DNA of 64,000 bases, taken from positions 16,814-80,813 of the forward strand of contig JAQGDQ010000915.1 of NCBI GenBank assembly GCA_030141605.1, written 5' to 3'. Made by a program: the position numbers and the translations under genes. Positions 9,741 to 21,259 of the stretch are shown piece after piece. How positions within the stretch are numbered: the first letter of the stretch is position 1; each line of letters begins with the position of its first letter. Source of the stretch: Tubiluchus corallicola. Its lineage: Eukaryota; Priapulida; Priapulimorpha; Priapulimorphida; Tubiluchidae. The notes beneath the pieces were generated by a model. The model was not told where the DNA came from. It was given only the letters and a program-made list of their open reading frames with translations, and did no database searches.

Positions 9741-10224
9741 AGGAAGAGCTGTAATTTTCGGTCGTATTTCGAGTGGCTTTTTTTAACTGTTAAGATTAGA
9801 AATCCATAATGCAAACAAGACTGTACCATGATGTACTCTGCACTATATGCGGATTAGCTTTTTGGAAGGAGTAGGATTTTGCAACAAAATTCGCATTGAC
9901 AAGCACCACCTACCCAAAAATTTGTGAAAAATTATTAAAAAGCTACCACATTAAATAAACAACAAAAAACAACGTCAATAAGAGATGCTTACGAGTCTCA
10001 ATGTTAGTCATCGAGGAAGAAAATGTAGTATACAAGATACAAACGTTTCGTTTCTCCAATGAAACAAACAAGAACACCCACATTTCGTGATTCTCTAATG
10101 AAAATTTTCAAATCGCTATATAAGGAATCAGCCTATTGCCATCCATAATATCCTGCATGAACAACTCGTTATATTGACAACTCGTTACATGACCAACGAA
10201 CAACAAATACGTTCACGCGTTTAT
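9741..10224. other. Unassigned, possibly degraded LINE sequence
   Basis: No clear frame. It lies between plus- and minus-strand reverse transcriptase fragments and may be decayed element sequence. Confidence 0.3.
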
Positions 10225-10460
10225 AGTTATCGTCTAACATAACTACAGCAAAATAAAAAGTGAAAAGGATAGGACCCAAAAAATCTCCTTGAGGTACGCC
10301 GATATTAAAACAGAGTGGAAGCTCGTCCTTCCTCCACAAAACTGACTATTGTCACATTAAACTGCACATCTCGCAAGAAATAACACAGTTTAGACAAGCA
10401 TTTGTGGAAGTTGAAAGTTAAAATGCAATGCTGTCTTTCCACCTTCTCTATTATGAGCAC
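10225..10460 (-). pseudogene. Non-LTR reverse transcriptase fragment (GVPQG motif)
   Basis: The minus-strand translation of about 10300-10245 reads IGVPQGDFLGPILFTFYF, an unmistakable reverse transcriptase block (usual form GVPQGSVLGPLLF). Just upstream, in a second frame ending at a stop, is FLRDVQFNVTIVSFVEEGRA, the preceding beta-strand segment. The frameshift and stops show it is inactive. Its orientation is opposite to the fragments at 9.2-9.7 kb. Confidence 0.8.
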
Positions 10461-11445
10461 GACTAGCCGCTATTTTTAAAAACATAATCTTAAGGTCAAC
10501 CACATGAAGACAGAATAATATCACATTCAGCAAAGTGGCGATTCGTGAAAAAATACCTTGCCAGCTTGTTAGACTTTGAAACTATATACAACGAAGGAAA
10601 ATTCTAGCACTATCTGCTTATTCAGATCTCACAGTCGTTTTTGAAAACACAAGACTTTCTTTTGAAGCCAAATCCGGTTCCTTTCATCTTTAGTTGAACC
10701 TGTATTTTTGTACAATGCTGAGCTACGAACAATAAAAGTTAAACAACAGAGGGAAATTGATGGCTTTTAAAGATGTCTCTATAGACAACATTAGTTGTTA
10801 AATGGTCTGGCAGAGTATCCAATGATGATCTGTGTGATGTGGTGAAGAACCCTTGGAGTAAACAAATCCAAGTAAGAAGACTGGTTTGGACGGGCATGTA
10901 CTAAAACTGCCTCAGTAATCTTCACTTTCTGTAGCACTACGTAAAGTTATTGAAACAAGAAAAAAGTCAAGAGAGAGAGTCAGCTACTGACATACATTGG
11001 TATACTGCAAAAAGATTAGCAAAATGTAACTCTAGATTTGGAGGAGGAGGTATATTAACACATATTCATCACTTCTAGCTTTATGGGCAATATTCAAGCC
11101 AAATATCTTTACTCATTATAACTTTGTCCGAAAATTAGAGACGAAAATCATGGTTAGTAACGTTACGGTTTGTCCAGTGATAATCATGACTTACAAAATC
11201 GTGTTAAATCAATAAAAGTTTTGTCAAGAGACAATGTAAATAAGAAGAAACATTAGGAAAGACATGAACTCATGCAGTTATATTTAAAAAAGGGGGGAAA
11301 TGCTTGTTTATTCTTATTAATTAACAAAATTGATTGTTAACCACAGTTCCATAATGAAGAAAATTTGAAATGCGTGCGATTGTCCACTACGTCTAGGTAT
11401 CCAGCGGGGCAATCATCTAATATCTTATGTAGAAAATAGCACCTT
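10461..11445. other. Intergenic, nothing recognised
   Basis: AT-rich, no convincing coding frame or repeat family. A short poly-G run occurs at about 11293. Confidence 0.4.
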
Positions 11446-11815
11446 TACTGAAGGCCATTTTCAATACTTCCCTACAGGCACCATTACAGAGACCTGGAAC
11501 TCTCCTGGAAACTGCTTTCCATCATAATCAACAATGTACCAGTCTCCCACTTCAATGGGGTAACACTGCTGCTCTGAGTTGCTTCATCTCCCTTACGAGT
11601 CTCTTGTTGATTGTCTCTGCAGAGGACATAGGCTACAACCTCATCATTCACCACTTTAAAGAAGAGCATCTTTGCAATGCCTGAAATGGTCATGGCTTCA
11701 CTGAAGAAGACATCAAGGTTCAGCTTCTCATTCCTCCTTGATATTTCACTAGATGTAATCTTAGACGAACAGATATGTTCTTCGTGATTAGTGTGATACT
11801 TGTTTTCACATCTTA
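11446..11815 (-). pseudogene. Broken gene or domesticated-transposon C-terminus
   Basis: The minus-strand frame from about 11813 to the TAA at 11484 contains RCENKYHTNHEEHIC, then NLDVFFSEAMTISGIAKMLF and VVNDEVVAYVLCRD. Near 11553 a one-base shift moves to another frame encoding EVGDWYIVDYDGKQFPGEF and VSVMVPVGKY-stop-KWP. The pattern GDW-x-x-V-x-Y-[DE]-G-x-x-[FY]-P-G followed by V-x-V-M-x-x-x-G-x-x-x-x-W-P is, from memory, the C-terminal domain of a large set of uncharacterised fish and invertebrate proteins, some transposon-linked. The frameshift plus the stop inside the motif make this copy non-functional. No intact N-terminal part is visible. Confidence 0.6.
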
Positions 11816-12809
11816 ACTAGTCATTGCACACAGTAAGAGAATTTGAAATAATGTGATTTGTGGAGATTTTATATTCTCGGGAGGTAAATAAATTCATTTT
11901 TCGGCTAGTAACGTTGCATGGCTTGCAGAGGGAGGGAAAATGCAACTATGTTGGCATTTTCAAAACGTATCTGTCAATTTTGCCAATATAAATCCACGAA
12001 GGCACTACACTGCCTATATGAATTTGATACTTCTCATTGGAATGCATTATTTATTTTGAATATATAGCTTCTTTACCATTATACAGATTTTGCCAATGAA
12101 ATATAGCATGAAAGTACACTCATTCAAAAGTGGTGAATTCAGTATCTAAAACTAACCATATACCCTGACAAATACTTTTCCCTGAAACTTCAATGTGTCT
12201 TTTACTAAGTCAAACAAAAAAATATGGAAAAAACAAATTGAAATTTTAGGGTCATGTCTCTCTAATTGTGGAATTGCCCATTTAGTTTTGAGAAAAAAAC
12301 ACTTATTTTAATATCTAGTATTAAGCGGCCATTAATCGACAGTATTAATACGTCATTAATTTGTCAATACGAATTGAGAGTATTTCCACTGAGTGTGTCA
12401 TGAGTCATTTATTCAAACTTCGCAGGGTTTTGAACGACCTGTAACGTCACAGTAGATCGTCAAACAGAAACCATATCAGATTTTCAACATCACGGCGAAG
12501 TAGACCTCTTTATAGGTTCTCACTTGTCAAGCGAATAACCAATCAGGAAAAGTATTTAAAAAAACACACGTTGATCCCTATTTCTGAGAACTTCTACATT
12601 CTAGCGGCTCTACGTTTTTTGACACCTCGTATTCTTGTCTCAAGTTATCAGGTTTCACTAGTCGAAGCAGTTAAAGGCAGTAATGGATATCTCCTGTTTC
12701 CCTGTTATTTGTGACTTGTTATATGAAACACTTTCCCTGTTCTCTAGGTGTCTCGTTGTCCCGTTTGTGTTTAATAAACTGTTATGTGCTTTGCTCTGTC
12801 AGGGAGTGC
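11816..12809. other. Intergenic, nothing recognised
   Basis: No gene supported. The left boundary of MITE A copy 2 is sharp at TTAA 12810. Confidence 0.4.
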
Positions 12810-13405
12810 TTAAAGGAAGACAGGATGATTTTTCATATACTACCCCATTTTCATGTCCGATAAAAAGTATACATTTTAACACAATTGCATTTTAGTACTG
12901 CAAAAGCGTTTCTGATAATTAAATAATAGATTAAAAATTTAATTAACGGCTATTGATGACATCACAAACATAATTTTCAATAGCAAAAATATTCCATGTT
13001 GCACTAGTTTGCGAAAGTCAAAATAGAAGTACAGTGCTACTGTAAGATACTCAGTGTGTTGTATTAAAACTAGGCAAGTTATAAAATTCAAATTTCAAAC
13101 TTACCGCTGTGCTCACGCATGAGCTGTCGAACGTATGTAGTTCGTCACAACCTAACACATCTGAACTGAACGGTATGCACCTGTTTTTTATGCAATATCC
13201 GAAATGCAGGCAGCGCATGTCTAATTAACGAATGGCGAAATGCATGTAACAGCGAAGAACTAGTGACGCAAACGTGAAATTGTATTTGTGTAGTAACAAT
13301 TCTTTCACGTAAGTCATTTTTGAAAAATAGTATGTTTCCTTTCAATATTTTAAAGAGTTGATTATTTTGACTTACAGTTTAAGATTGGGTCCGGTTTTCC
13401 TTTAA
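12810..13405 (+). mobile_element. TTAA-type MITE, family A, copy 2 (best ends)
   Basis: Left end TTAAAGGAAGACAGGATG and right end TCCGGTTTTCCTTTAA form terminal inverted repeats with TTAA at both edges. The interior aligns along its length with 2223-2844 and, inverted, with 19158-19650 and 55752-56295. It has no coding capacity. Confidence 0.85.
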
Positions 13406-13434
13406 ACTCCGGAGCATTGTTATTCCACTGCTCA

Positions 13435-13990
13435 CTTGTATGTCTTAGAAGAAGAAGAATTTTAAGTTTGTGTTACGGGGCGTTCAGGTTAGTGAGTGGT
13501 TCTACCGTGAATTTTCTCTTTGATAGGAAACTCATAAGTGTGAATTGCTTTACGAGTTACTGTCGGCAAGTTTCTGCAAACTATCCGACAGTTACTGTGT
13601 TGTATGTCTTAGAAGAAGAATAATTTTAAGTTTGTGTTACGGGGCGTTCAGGTTAGTGAGTGGTTCTACCGTGAATTTTCTCTTTGATAGGAAACTCATA
13701 AGTGTGAATTGCTTTACGAGTTACTGTCGGCAAGTTTCTGCAAACTATCCGACAGTTACTGTGAGTTGATTTGCTTTCTAGTGTGAACGCTTTAGCGAGT
13801 TACTCTCGACACAGTGAATAAAGTGAGTGTCAGCACGCGCTTATTGTCAGAGAGTAACTCGCAGCAAGTTTTAGTACTCTAGTCTGAACACGCTTGTGGG
13901 TTAAGCAGAGATACAGCAAAGGTTACTTGAGTTAATTTGGCAAGAAAACTCGCTAGTCTGAACACGCCTTTCATGTGAATGCGAAAATCA
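13435..13990. repeat. 164-bp tandem duplication plus degenerate related units
   Basis: Two nearly identical 164-bp units (about 13435-13598 and 13599-13762) both begin TGTATGTCTTAGAAGAAG and contain ACGGGGCGTTCAGGTTAG and ACTGTCGGCAAGTTTCTGC. Downstream sequence to 13990 repeats the motifs CGAGTTAC and AGTSTGAAC in degenerate form. The small open frames here follow the duplication and are not credible genes. Confidence 0.8.
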
Positions 13991-14838
13991 GATGATAAAC
14001 GCAATATTTGTGCTGCAAGGCAAAGTTAATGAAAGCTTTTATTAACTTAGTTACAGACGAATGCATTGCGCGCACTATAACTAGTAAAATTACGCCCGCC
14101 TAATTTTTTATAACATATAAGGTAATACGTTGTTGTATGCATAGCTTGTTATATTTTGCTTGTTATTGTTGTTTTTGTTGTTGTCTTTGCTATGTAACGT
14201 TACTACTGCGGGGTATTGTATATTGCTATATATTAATTTACACTATTCTGCATGGCTATGTAATTTAACTTTGTAAAGTTTCTGGTCTGTAAACAGAGGC
14301 CATTTGTATGTTTCAGTATCCATTATACAAATAGAAGGGCTATCACACCATCACCATTGTCATCGTCGTCATCATCATCATCGTCGTCGTCATCATCGTC
14401 TGGCTTCGTAATCCGGAAAAGGTCATCAGCAGAGTTTTAAAAGTTCTTCAAACGATTGGATCCAAAGTGAATATGACGTAATCCTATCTACATAGCGTTT
14501 TCAGGTTGTTAATAACAAGAACAGAATCAATTTGATGAAGATTCAGCAGATTCAACGAATTTTATATCATTGTTATTAAAATAAATCAATATTTCAAGTG
14601 CACATCACCGAGTAACAAGAAACGATACCTACAAATGATACAAATGACTGGTTATTTTCATTCGTAAGACAATTTACTTGTTACAAGTCAAAGCGTGAAA
14701 AGTAAACGTATTTAACACTGGCGTAGTTAAACACGCCATACTCAAATAGTTAGTGATACGCGAACATTCCACGTAGTAACTTTGCTTTACAACTCTTGAA
14801 TTCTAGAGCAACTCTATAACGTGCAGCTGCACTGCAAG
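13991..14838. other. Possible LINE 3' UTR ending in (CATCAT)n; rest unassigned
   Basis: T-rich sequence at about 14110-14340 with TGTTATTGTTGTTTTTG phrases ends in an imperfect CAT/CGT trinucleotide repeat (14346-14400), resembling a LINE 3' UTR with a microsatellite tail. Nothing else recognised. Confidence 0.3.
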
Positions 14839-15155
14839 CACGGCTGGATAACCCTATAGACTAATACAGGCTGTAGCCTAGGGCCCCTCCAACTTTTGGC
14901 AGCCAAAGTTTGAGGGGCCCTGCTAAAAGATTTTCAAATATAACCTTTTTTTGAAAAATAAGTATAATATTTTAACATTTTACATTTGACTTAAAATAAA
15001 ATTTCAACTTCAAAAAACGAGGCCTGGGTGTCTGAAACCCCAATATTAAAAAGTGGGCTTCTTTGTGGTCCCCTTATTTGGGATAAAGGGCAATGTTGAG
15101 GGAAGCCCATGATTTGATTAGGCTAGGGATCCCAGTAGGTCATAACCCGACCCTG
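14839..15155. mobile_element. hAT-like MITE
   Basis: Left end CACGGCTGGATAACCCTAT and right end GTCATAACCCGACCCTG match the ends of 37882-38250 (CAGGACTGGATTATCCTAT and GTCATAATCCGGCCCTG). Reverse-complemented, the right ends begin CAGGG-x-CGG. CAG...CTG termini with ATTA-containing inverted repeats are typical of hAT elements. The flanks do not give a convincing 8-bp duplication. No transposase frame. Confidence 0.6.
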
Positions 15156-15737
15156 GCTATAAATATAATTAAAGGCAACTGCATCTCAAATTGGGAGCAC
15201 CAGCCCAATTGGGTATTAGTCCCAGACGGTCCAAACCGGCGTCATACGTAGTCACATAACTTTTCCTACAAATGCTTTAAATTTTAAGACTTATAAAGTT
15301 GGAGGTACCTCAGTTTCACTTATGAACAAAAGAAGCAACGCTGTGGCTTGTGTGAGTATTATCTCTGACAGGTATTTTTGAGCTCGGACTGGGCATTATT
15401 TTCCTAATGGCGAAGCATTTAACAATATTATGTTTGTAGTTCTTGTTTGCAAATAAAATTGCATCGTCATGAGTTTTGCTCAGTTTGCGCAGCAGTCGAG
15501 TTAGTTTAATTGTTTTTCTGACTGCAAAAAGTTTCAAAGCTGTTTGTTTGTTTGCTTTCCCACTTCAACTCAAATATCCAATTAAATTAAATTCCTTTTC
15601 AAAAAACTGTTAACAGTTAAAAACAGTCAAAACAGTTAACAGTTGAAAAACACGCGGTAGCAGCAATTAACGCACATCTAAGTGCACAGAAAAGTTACTG
15701 TTACAGTTGTAGAAGGGGAAGGGAAGTTTCGGCACGA
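15156..15737. other. Intergenic, nothing recognised
   Basis: A short basic open frame on the minus strand (15316-15537) has no recognisable family and no splice or polyadenylation context. Confidence 0.35.
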
Positions 15738-15870
15738 ATCTAGCTACGCCACTGACATAATCTAACTACGCCACTGACATGATCTAGCTACGCCACTGAC
15801 ATAATCTAGCTACGCCACTGACATAATCTAGCTACGCCACTGACATAATCTATCTACGCCACTGATATGA
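15738..15870. repeat. 22-bp minisatellite, 6 units
   Basis: Repeats of CTACGCCACTGACATAATCT with one or two substitutions per unit, immediately before the LINE fragment. Confidence 0.9.
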
Positions 15871-15879
15871 TAAATAAAC

Positions 15880-16400
15880 TGTGACGTGGAACGAGCGTTG
15901 CATGGGGGATACTGCAACTCCATCTATGTTGGTGCCTAAGCATGCCTATCTTAATCCACTTGATATATTGCAGAATCGTGCTGTCAGTCTGGTTGGGCCT
16001 CATTTAGGGTCGGTCCGCACTGCAGTCCTTGTTCATCGAAGTTCAATTCCTACATTAGGCATATTTTATCATTACTTCTATGGAAGATGTTTTCGGCATC
16101 TCTGTTTATTGCTCTCTAAATTCCGACAGTCTGATAGAAGCACCCTTTTGAAGCTGGTTCTCAAATCTTCATAACAGACATACATAGATGCAAAACAGCT
16201 GCTTATCGCAAGTTTATTCCTTTTGGCCTCTTGTCTGTAGAATTCTCTACCCGAAAATTGTCAGCCTTTCGCGTTTGAAACTAAGTGCAGCCGATTTTAG
16301 GCGGAGTCGAATAAATTTAAAAGTTATGGCTTCACATTACAGAGTGAATTACACGCCGTCTTTCTACATAATTTATAAATCAATTTGAATTTGACCTTAC
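15880..16400 (+). pseudogene. Non-LTR retrotransposon ORF2 C-terminus, frameshifted
   Basis: The first frame has LNPLDILQNRAVSLVG, the L-x-x-L-x-x-x-Q-N/R-R-A-x-x-x-x block after the reverse transcriptase domain, then SIPTLGIFYHYFYGRCFRHL, matching the L-P-x-L-x-x-x-x-x-F helix. Further on, a second frame reads NSLPENCQPFAFETKCSRF, the W-N-S-L-P signature near the C-terminus of CR1/Jockey-type polyproteins. At least one frameshift (about 16180-16240) and several stops show it is dead. Nothing upstream of about 15880 belongs to the element, so it is 5'-truncated. Confidence 0.75.
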
Positions 16401-17329
16401 TCAAACCGCTGAAGCCCTTTTGCGGCAGAAATGATTTCTGTCGATCGAAACGCCAACAAGAACTGCTCTAAATGGCAAATCAATCGAACTAATCACGTTG
16501 AGGGCTCTAACAGAAGTACGGAGTAGCGAAGCGTATGCAAATTAAAGCAGAGGTCCCCGTAAAATTGCAGATTCACTGTTGAAAATTGGTGAAAAGTTGC
16601 TAGTATTATTCTTGAAGACAAAACTGCAATTGTAGGCGCTGAGTACCAAAACATGGCAAAAAATTTATGAAATTTCATTTGTTGAAAATTGATAAATGGC
16701 AAGAAAATCCATAACTTATATAAATTTTAAAAAAATCATCTTTTTACGCTTTTATTACAAACAGAATCTAATTTTGCCTGTCGTAGCGTGATGGCAACTA
16801 TATCGTGTTTTGAGAACATCTACAATTCAATGTTTTTTAATGTCTTTGTATCTAAAAAATTTAGTTCAATTCACTTCTCACATTCTTCAAAGAAGTTTTA
16901 GCTCATTGAAATCACAGAGCAGCACTTAATACCACACATTTCCAAAGAAACGCAAAATGGAAGCTACAAATCTTAAAAAAGTGAGTTCAAAATAGCAAAT
17001 GTAAAAAAAATAACAGAAATTATCCTTTATTTCTTGCCAAAGATGGCGCCACTTGTTTTAAATAACATAGGGTATGGCACTTGTACTTGTAAAAAACTGT
17101 CAGTGCCACAAAAAAATTTACACTTGAAAAAAACCACAAAAGTTACATAGTGTTTAAAGGTAAAACAGCCACTTTGTAACGTGACGGCGACACCAGAGCT
17201 GTAAGCAGATTTGTCAACAATAAATTACGCACAACATGGTGACGCCTATTGGCAAATAAAGAACATTTTGGTCTAGTGCTTCTTCAAAGAAATGAATAAA
17301 ATTAGCAATTCTGAATTTCTGAACTTATA
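16401..17329. other. Intergenic, nothing recognised
   Basis: AT-rich; a 69-residue minus-strand frame at 16493-16702 has no family resemblance. Confidence 0.4.
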
Positions 17330-17612
17330 AACCTATGTATTTAATTTAATAAACTTCCCCACTAGCATAATAATATTTTTATTATACCCATATTTATATT
17401 TGTATATATTGTAATATTGTATCTGTATATATTGTAATTTTTTCGTAACTAATTCTAGTGGCCTAACATAAGCTAAGTTCTTAGGTTTCTAGCGCAGAAT
17501 TCATGAATTGTATCATATTTTTGTATTAACAAAAACTGATTATCGATGCACATGTAATGTATATGTTTATTGCGAAATAAATCTATTAAATCTAAAATCT
17601 AATCTACTAAAA
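17330..17612 (+). mobile_element. Non-LTR retrotransposon 3' UTR and tail
   Basis: T-rich sequence with repeated TATATTGTAAT, ending TTGCGAAATAAATCTATT and then a simple (AAATCTA)-like tail. This is the usual 3' end of a LINE. No coding sequence attached. Confidence 0.5.
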
Positions 17613-17627
17613 CCACACAATCGCTTG

Positions 17628-17756
17628 GGCTAAGACGTCACTAATTCTTCTCACGTCATCTCATTAATGACGTCACTAATTCTGCTCACGTCATCTCATT
17701 GATGACGTACACGTTCGTTTTTTGTCACCTCTGCAGTTCTTGTTTGTGACGTCACA
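17628..17756. promoter_or_regulatory. Cluster of CRE / ACGTCA motifs (35-bp tandem x2)
   Basis: Two 35-bp units (GACGTCACTAATTC plus CACGTCATCTCATT) and a following GTGACGTCACATAG give about seven ACGT-core sites in 130 bases, including full TGACGTCA at about 17670 and 17744. The spacing is regular. It could be a CREB/ATF-bound element or simply a short tandem repeat; no start codon follows. Confidence 0.4.
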
Positions 17757-18185
17757 TAGAATTTTACCATACAATTTATGATGATGATGATGACAAATCT
17801 TTTATTGAACAAAATTATAATAGAAAAGTATACAGACGGTGAGTCCATTTGCAGGCAGATGCTTACAAAAGATTTGCGAATTTACGACAAAATGTAGTGC
17901 AATCTTATTTTTTAACGAAACAAAAATAATAAACGATAAGAAACTTCATTAGAAATCTAACGTACGATATTTTATGTTGCTTACCGTACAAACCTACAGT
18001 TAATGAGTAAAAAATGATTTTCTTTTGCAATTCTTAATCGATCACTGCCAAAATCAAGCAGGTTCGTCTTTGTCTTATTCCCCAAACCCTCCAAATAGGT
18101 TCGTACACATCGGTTGAGTAGTTTTTGCGTAATCCTGTTCACAGACAGGCAAACAAACAATCAAATAGCGATGAAAACATAACGA
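17757..18185. other. Spacer with short ATG trinucleotide repeat
   Basis: A short (GAT)n at 17780-17792; nothing else recognised. Confidence 0.4.
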
Positions 18186-18382
18186 ATCCGGGTAACAAAG
18201 TCACAGGTAAAAAAGTTATAGAAAAAAGTTACAGGAAGAAACGTCATAGAAAAAAGTAAAAAGAAAAAAGTCATAGAAAAAAGTTACAGGAAGGAAAGTC
18301 ATAGAAAAAAGTTCCAGGAAAAAAGTCATACAAAAAAGTTACAGGAAAAAGTCATAGAAAAAATTACAGGAAAAAATAAATA
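18186..18382. repeat. Minisatellite, AGTTACAGGAAAAAAGTCATAG type
   Basis: About nine irregular units alternating GTCATAGAAAAAAG and GTTACAGGAAAAA. Its reverse complement recurs in shorter form at 18608-18700, beyond the telomere-like block. Confidence 0.85.
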
Positions 18383-18456
18383 ACAGTAACCACAACCCTA
18401 GACAAAATTAATTGTGCCTTTGGAAGGAGTTACCAATTTCCCACGCAGTTTAAATA

Positions 18457-18571
18457 CCCTAACCTTAACTCTACCCCAACCCTAACCCTAACCCCAACCC
18501 CAACACTAACCCTAACCCCAACCCCAACCATAACCCTAATCCTAACCCCAACCCCAACCTTAACCCTAATC
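18457..18571. repeat. Interstitial telomere-like repeat, degenerate (CCCTAA/CCCCAA)n
   Basis: About 19 hexamer-spaced units mixing CCCTAA (the animal TTAGGG repeat), CCCCAA, CTTAAC and ACTAAC variants. It is too degenerate for an active end and is internal to the window. Confidence 0.85.
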
Positions 18572-18599
18572 CGATTCACTAACTAATCTCTTGCGTGTG

Positions 18600-18700
18600 G
18601 GGGAATTGTAAACTTTAGCCGTGACTTTTTTGCTGTGACTTTTTCCTGGCCGAAATTGTGACCTTTTCCGTGACTTTTTTCCTGTGACTTTACTACAGGT
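18600..18700. repeat. Inverted copies of the 18.2-kb minisatellite
   Basis: GTGACTTTTTTGCTGTGAC and GTGACTTTTTTCCTGTGAC are reverse complements of the GTCACAGGAAAAAAGTCAC-like units on the other side of the telomere-like block. Confidence 0.65.
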
Positions 18701-19157
18701 CATCAAACATAACCTCATTGACAGAGTGTAATAAAGTACACAAAAGTATGCGTTACGTGGAACTTTTACACTTGCAAAACATTCACTTAAATTGTGTGAA
18801 TAAAGGTCGCTTGAATCAAATTCAAAGTTGCGCAACATTTCAGCAAGTAAATTTCTATAACGATTCAATTACTTCGCTGTTGTTATTCTGATCTCGCACA
18901 ACAAGTCACATCTGTCGCTGTTTCACTGTTTATCCAAACAATTTGTTGCCTTTTTCTTCTGCCTTACTTATTTATTTTCTCAAGACGGAAACGACAAAAA
19001 CGTTTGCTAACGGAAAACGGCCAATCCCAGAGGCGGCACTTCATTCGATTCTCAACTTTCCTGAATGTTTTTGGTTTTTCATTGAAAATGGGAAAAACCT
19101 AACCGTAAACTACAGTTCATTCAAAACATTCTAATCAATATTGAAGCGGAATGCATT
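18701..19157. other. Unassigned
   Basis: A minus-strand frame (about 18700-18868) reads LLAEMLRNFEFDSSDLY and continues into the minisatellite; no family recognised and not called as a gene. Confidence 0.3.
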
Positions 19158-19650
19158 GTTCGTTTTCTAATGACTTACGTAAAAGAATTATTGCCACGGC
19201 AACCTTTGCTGTTACATGCATTTCGCCAATCGCTAGTTAGATGGGCATTAGCGCCTGCATTTGCACAAAAAGCAGGTGCTGTATCTCTCAGTTCAGGGGT
19301 GTTCAGTTGTGACATAATGCATACTATCCAGAGCTCATGCGTAAACACAGAGGGAAGCTTGAAATTTAATTTTAAACTTAAAATTTGCCGAGTTCTTCTG
19401 TATCACATTAAATGCTATAAAGTAGTACATGTATTTCCATTGTCACTTTCGCTAACAGAATATTTATGTTATTGGAAATTATGTTCAGTTCTGATGTCAT
19501 CACTAGTTGGACGCGCCCGCCGTTAATTACGTTCTGAACATATTATTTAATTATCAGAAACGCTTTGGCATTACTATGGTGTTAAAATGTATACTTTTAC
19601 CGTACTTCAAAATGGAGTAGGATATGACAAACCATTTTGTTTTCCTTTAA
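19158..19650 (-). mobile_element. TTAA-type MITE, family A, copy 4 (inverted, left end lost)
   Basis: Aligns in reverse with 12810-13405: TAATGACTTACGTAAAAGAA, CATTTCGCCAAT, GAAACGCTTTGGCATTA, and a right end TTTTGTTTTCCTTTAA at 19650. The other terminus is not recognisable. Confidence 0.7.
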
Positions 19651-20083
19651 ACGGTAACGAGCCTAACTTTGACGTTATATTATGGGGATAATTATACAAA
19701 AGCATGGGCGAGTTCAAATCAAACAGCATCAAATATGGAATACGGCAAACGGGTGGTTTAAACAGTTTCGTTAAATGCAGAATGCAAGTTAACGTAGGTG
19801 TTGCTTTCACAGCACTTGCGTATAGAAACTGCAGTTTCAAAAAATGATCAATCATCAAAAAGGGGAACTGCGCAAAGGTTTATTGAGGACTAAAAATTGA
19901 AGAACGTTCAAAGTTTCGTTTTTTTTTGCTGCACAACGTTTAGAAGCCAGCAGGTGCGGTTTATAAACTACTAGAAAAGGAAATAGCAAATTTCCAAATA
20001 TGCAAAGGACAAAGAGGTTGTGAACAAATTCAAACTCTATAGAATAATAGTTCTTTCGTTAGAATGTTCTGATTCGATAATAC
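19651..20083. other. Spacer, nothing recognised
   Basis: A minus-strand frame at 19607-19858 overlaps the MITE end and shows no coding signature. Confidence 0.4.
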
Positions 20084-20087
20084 TTGT

Positions 20088-20096
20088 CTCTCTCTG

Positions 20097-20149
<53 letters not shown>

Positions 20150-20158
20150 GTCTCTCTG

Positions 20159-20220
<62 letters not shown>

Positions 20221-20370
20221 CCTCCCTCCCTCCCTCCCTCCCTCTCTCTCTCCCTCTCTCTCTTTCTTTCTGTCTGTCTCTCGCTGTGTCTCTCGCTATC
20301 GCTCTCTCTTTCCCTGTCTACCTGTCTATCTGTTTATCTCTGTCTGTCTGTCTGTCTGTCTCTCTGCCCG
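20088..20370. repeat. (CT)n / (CCCT)n / (CTGT)n microsatellite
   Basis: Long compound pyrimidine repeat with CTCT, then CCCT (about 20216-20243), then TCTG tracts. The leucine/serine-rich frames across it are spurious. Confidence 0.95.
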
Positions 20371-21259
20371 TCTATCTCAAATTTAATTTTAATAGAGGAA
20401 ATCCCTGTAGATTCATAACTAATTCTCGTGGCCATCGTATGTATTTTCTTCTTTAAAGCAACATTTCGAGGTATTGCTACGTTTCGTTATTGCATAAAGT
20501 TTTTGTCATTCTGGGTTCCGTCTAGCCAGAAGCTAAAGTAAATATATCGATACCGTATCTACAGCCATTCCAAGTCACGCAACATCTGCAGGGCAAAACC
20601 TATAATAATTATACCGATCAGACATATTGCAGAGTTAAATTGTTGCTCCAAACTTTTCGCGTTACATTATGAAAACCAGCAGAAACGCAGCTTCATTCTT
20701 CAGTAGTCAATGACGAGTACAGGAAACTTCACTGAAAGGGAAATTATTGTGAAGATATTGCGGAATATTGTTTCTGATGTTTAAGGCTTAGTAGTAGTAG
20801 TAGTGTTACGTAGCTTGTAATCCAGGGTGATGTTTCTTTAGTAGTAAATTATGTAGCTTGTGCTCCACAACGATCGTAGTTCTGTAGTTAATTTCATCAA
20901 GCTGTGGCCAAGTGTGATATTTCTTTAGTAGTAAGGTTCTGTAGCTTGCGACTCACCATTTCTTGATTAGGCAGAACTTGTACGCCACTGAGGTAATATG
21001 TGACCTTAATTATGTGAACCCTTAAACCAGCAATTTCTATTTTAATACATGTGGTATCTAAAATGTCATAACATTGTCCCTTATCCTATATGACAATTTT
21101 GGACCAAAATCAAAAGCACCTAACCAAAGTGCAAAGTCTAAAAATGACAACCTCAGACACATCCAGCAAAATAAATTGGATAGTGAAAATCGTAGTAAAT
21201 TACTACGAATAATGCTGATGCTTGGACAAGCCAATTATAACAATTATGTAATACTATCG
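20371..21259. other. Probable intron or intergenic sequence; local repeats
   Basis: If the SDR exon at 21512-21597 is real, this lies in its first intron. Short repeats of TTTCTTTAGTAGTAA and TGTAGCTTG occur at 20790-20960. No second SDR exon was recognised. Confidence 0.35.

Noticed and set aside
18457-18571. True chromosome end
   Set aside because: The hexamers are degenerate and unique sequence continues on both sides.
20020-20418. Leu/Ser-rich frames of 100-132 codons
   Set aside because: Product of the CT microsatellite.
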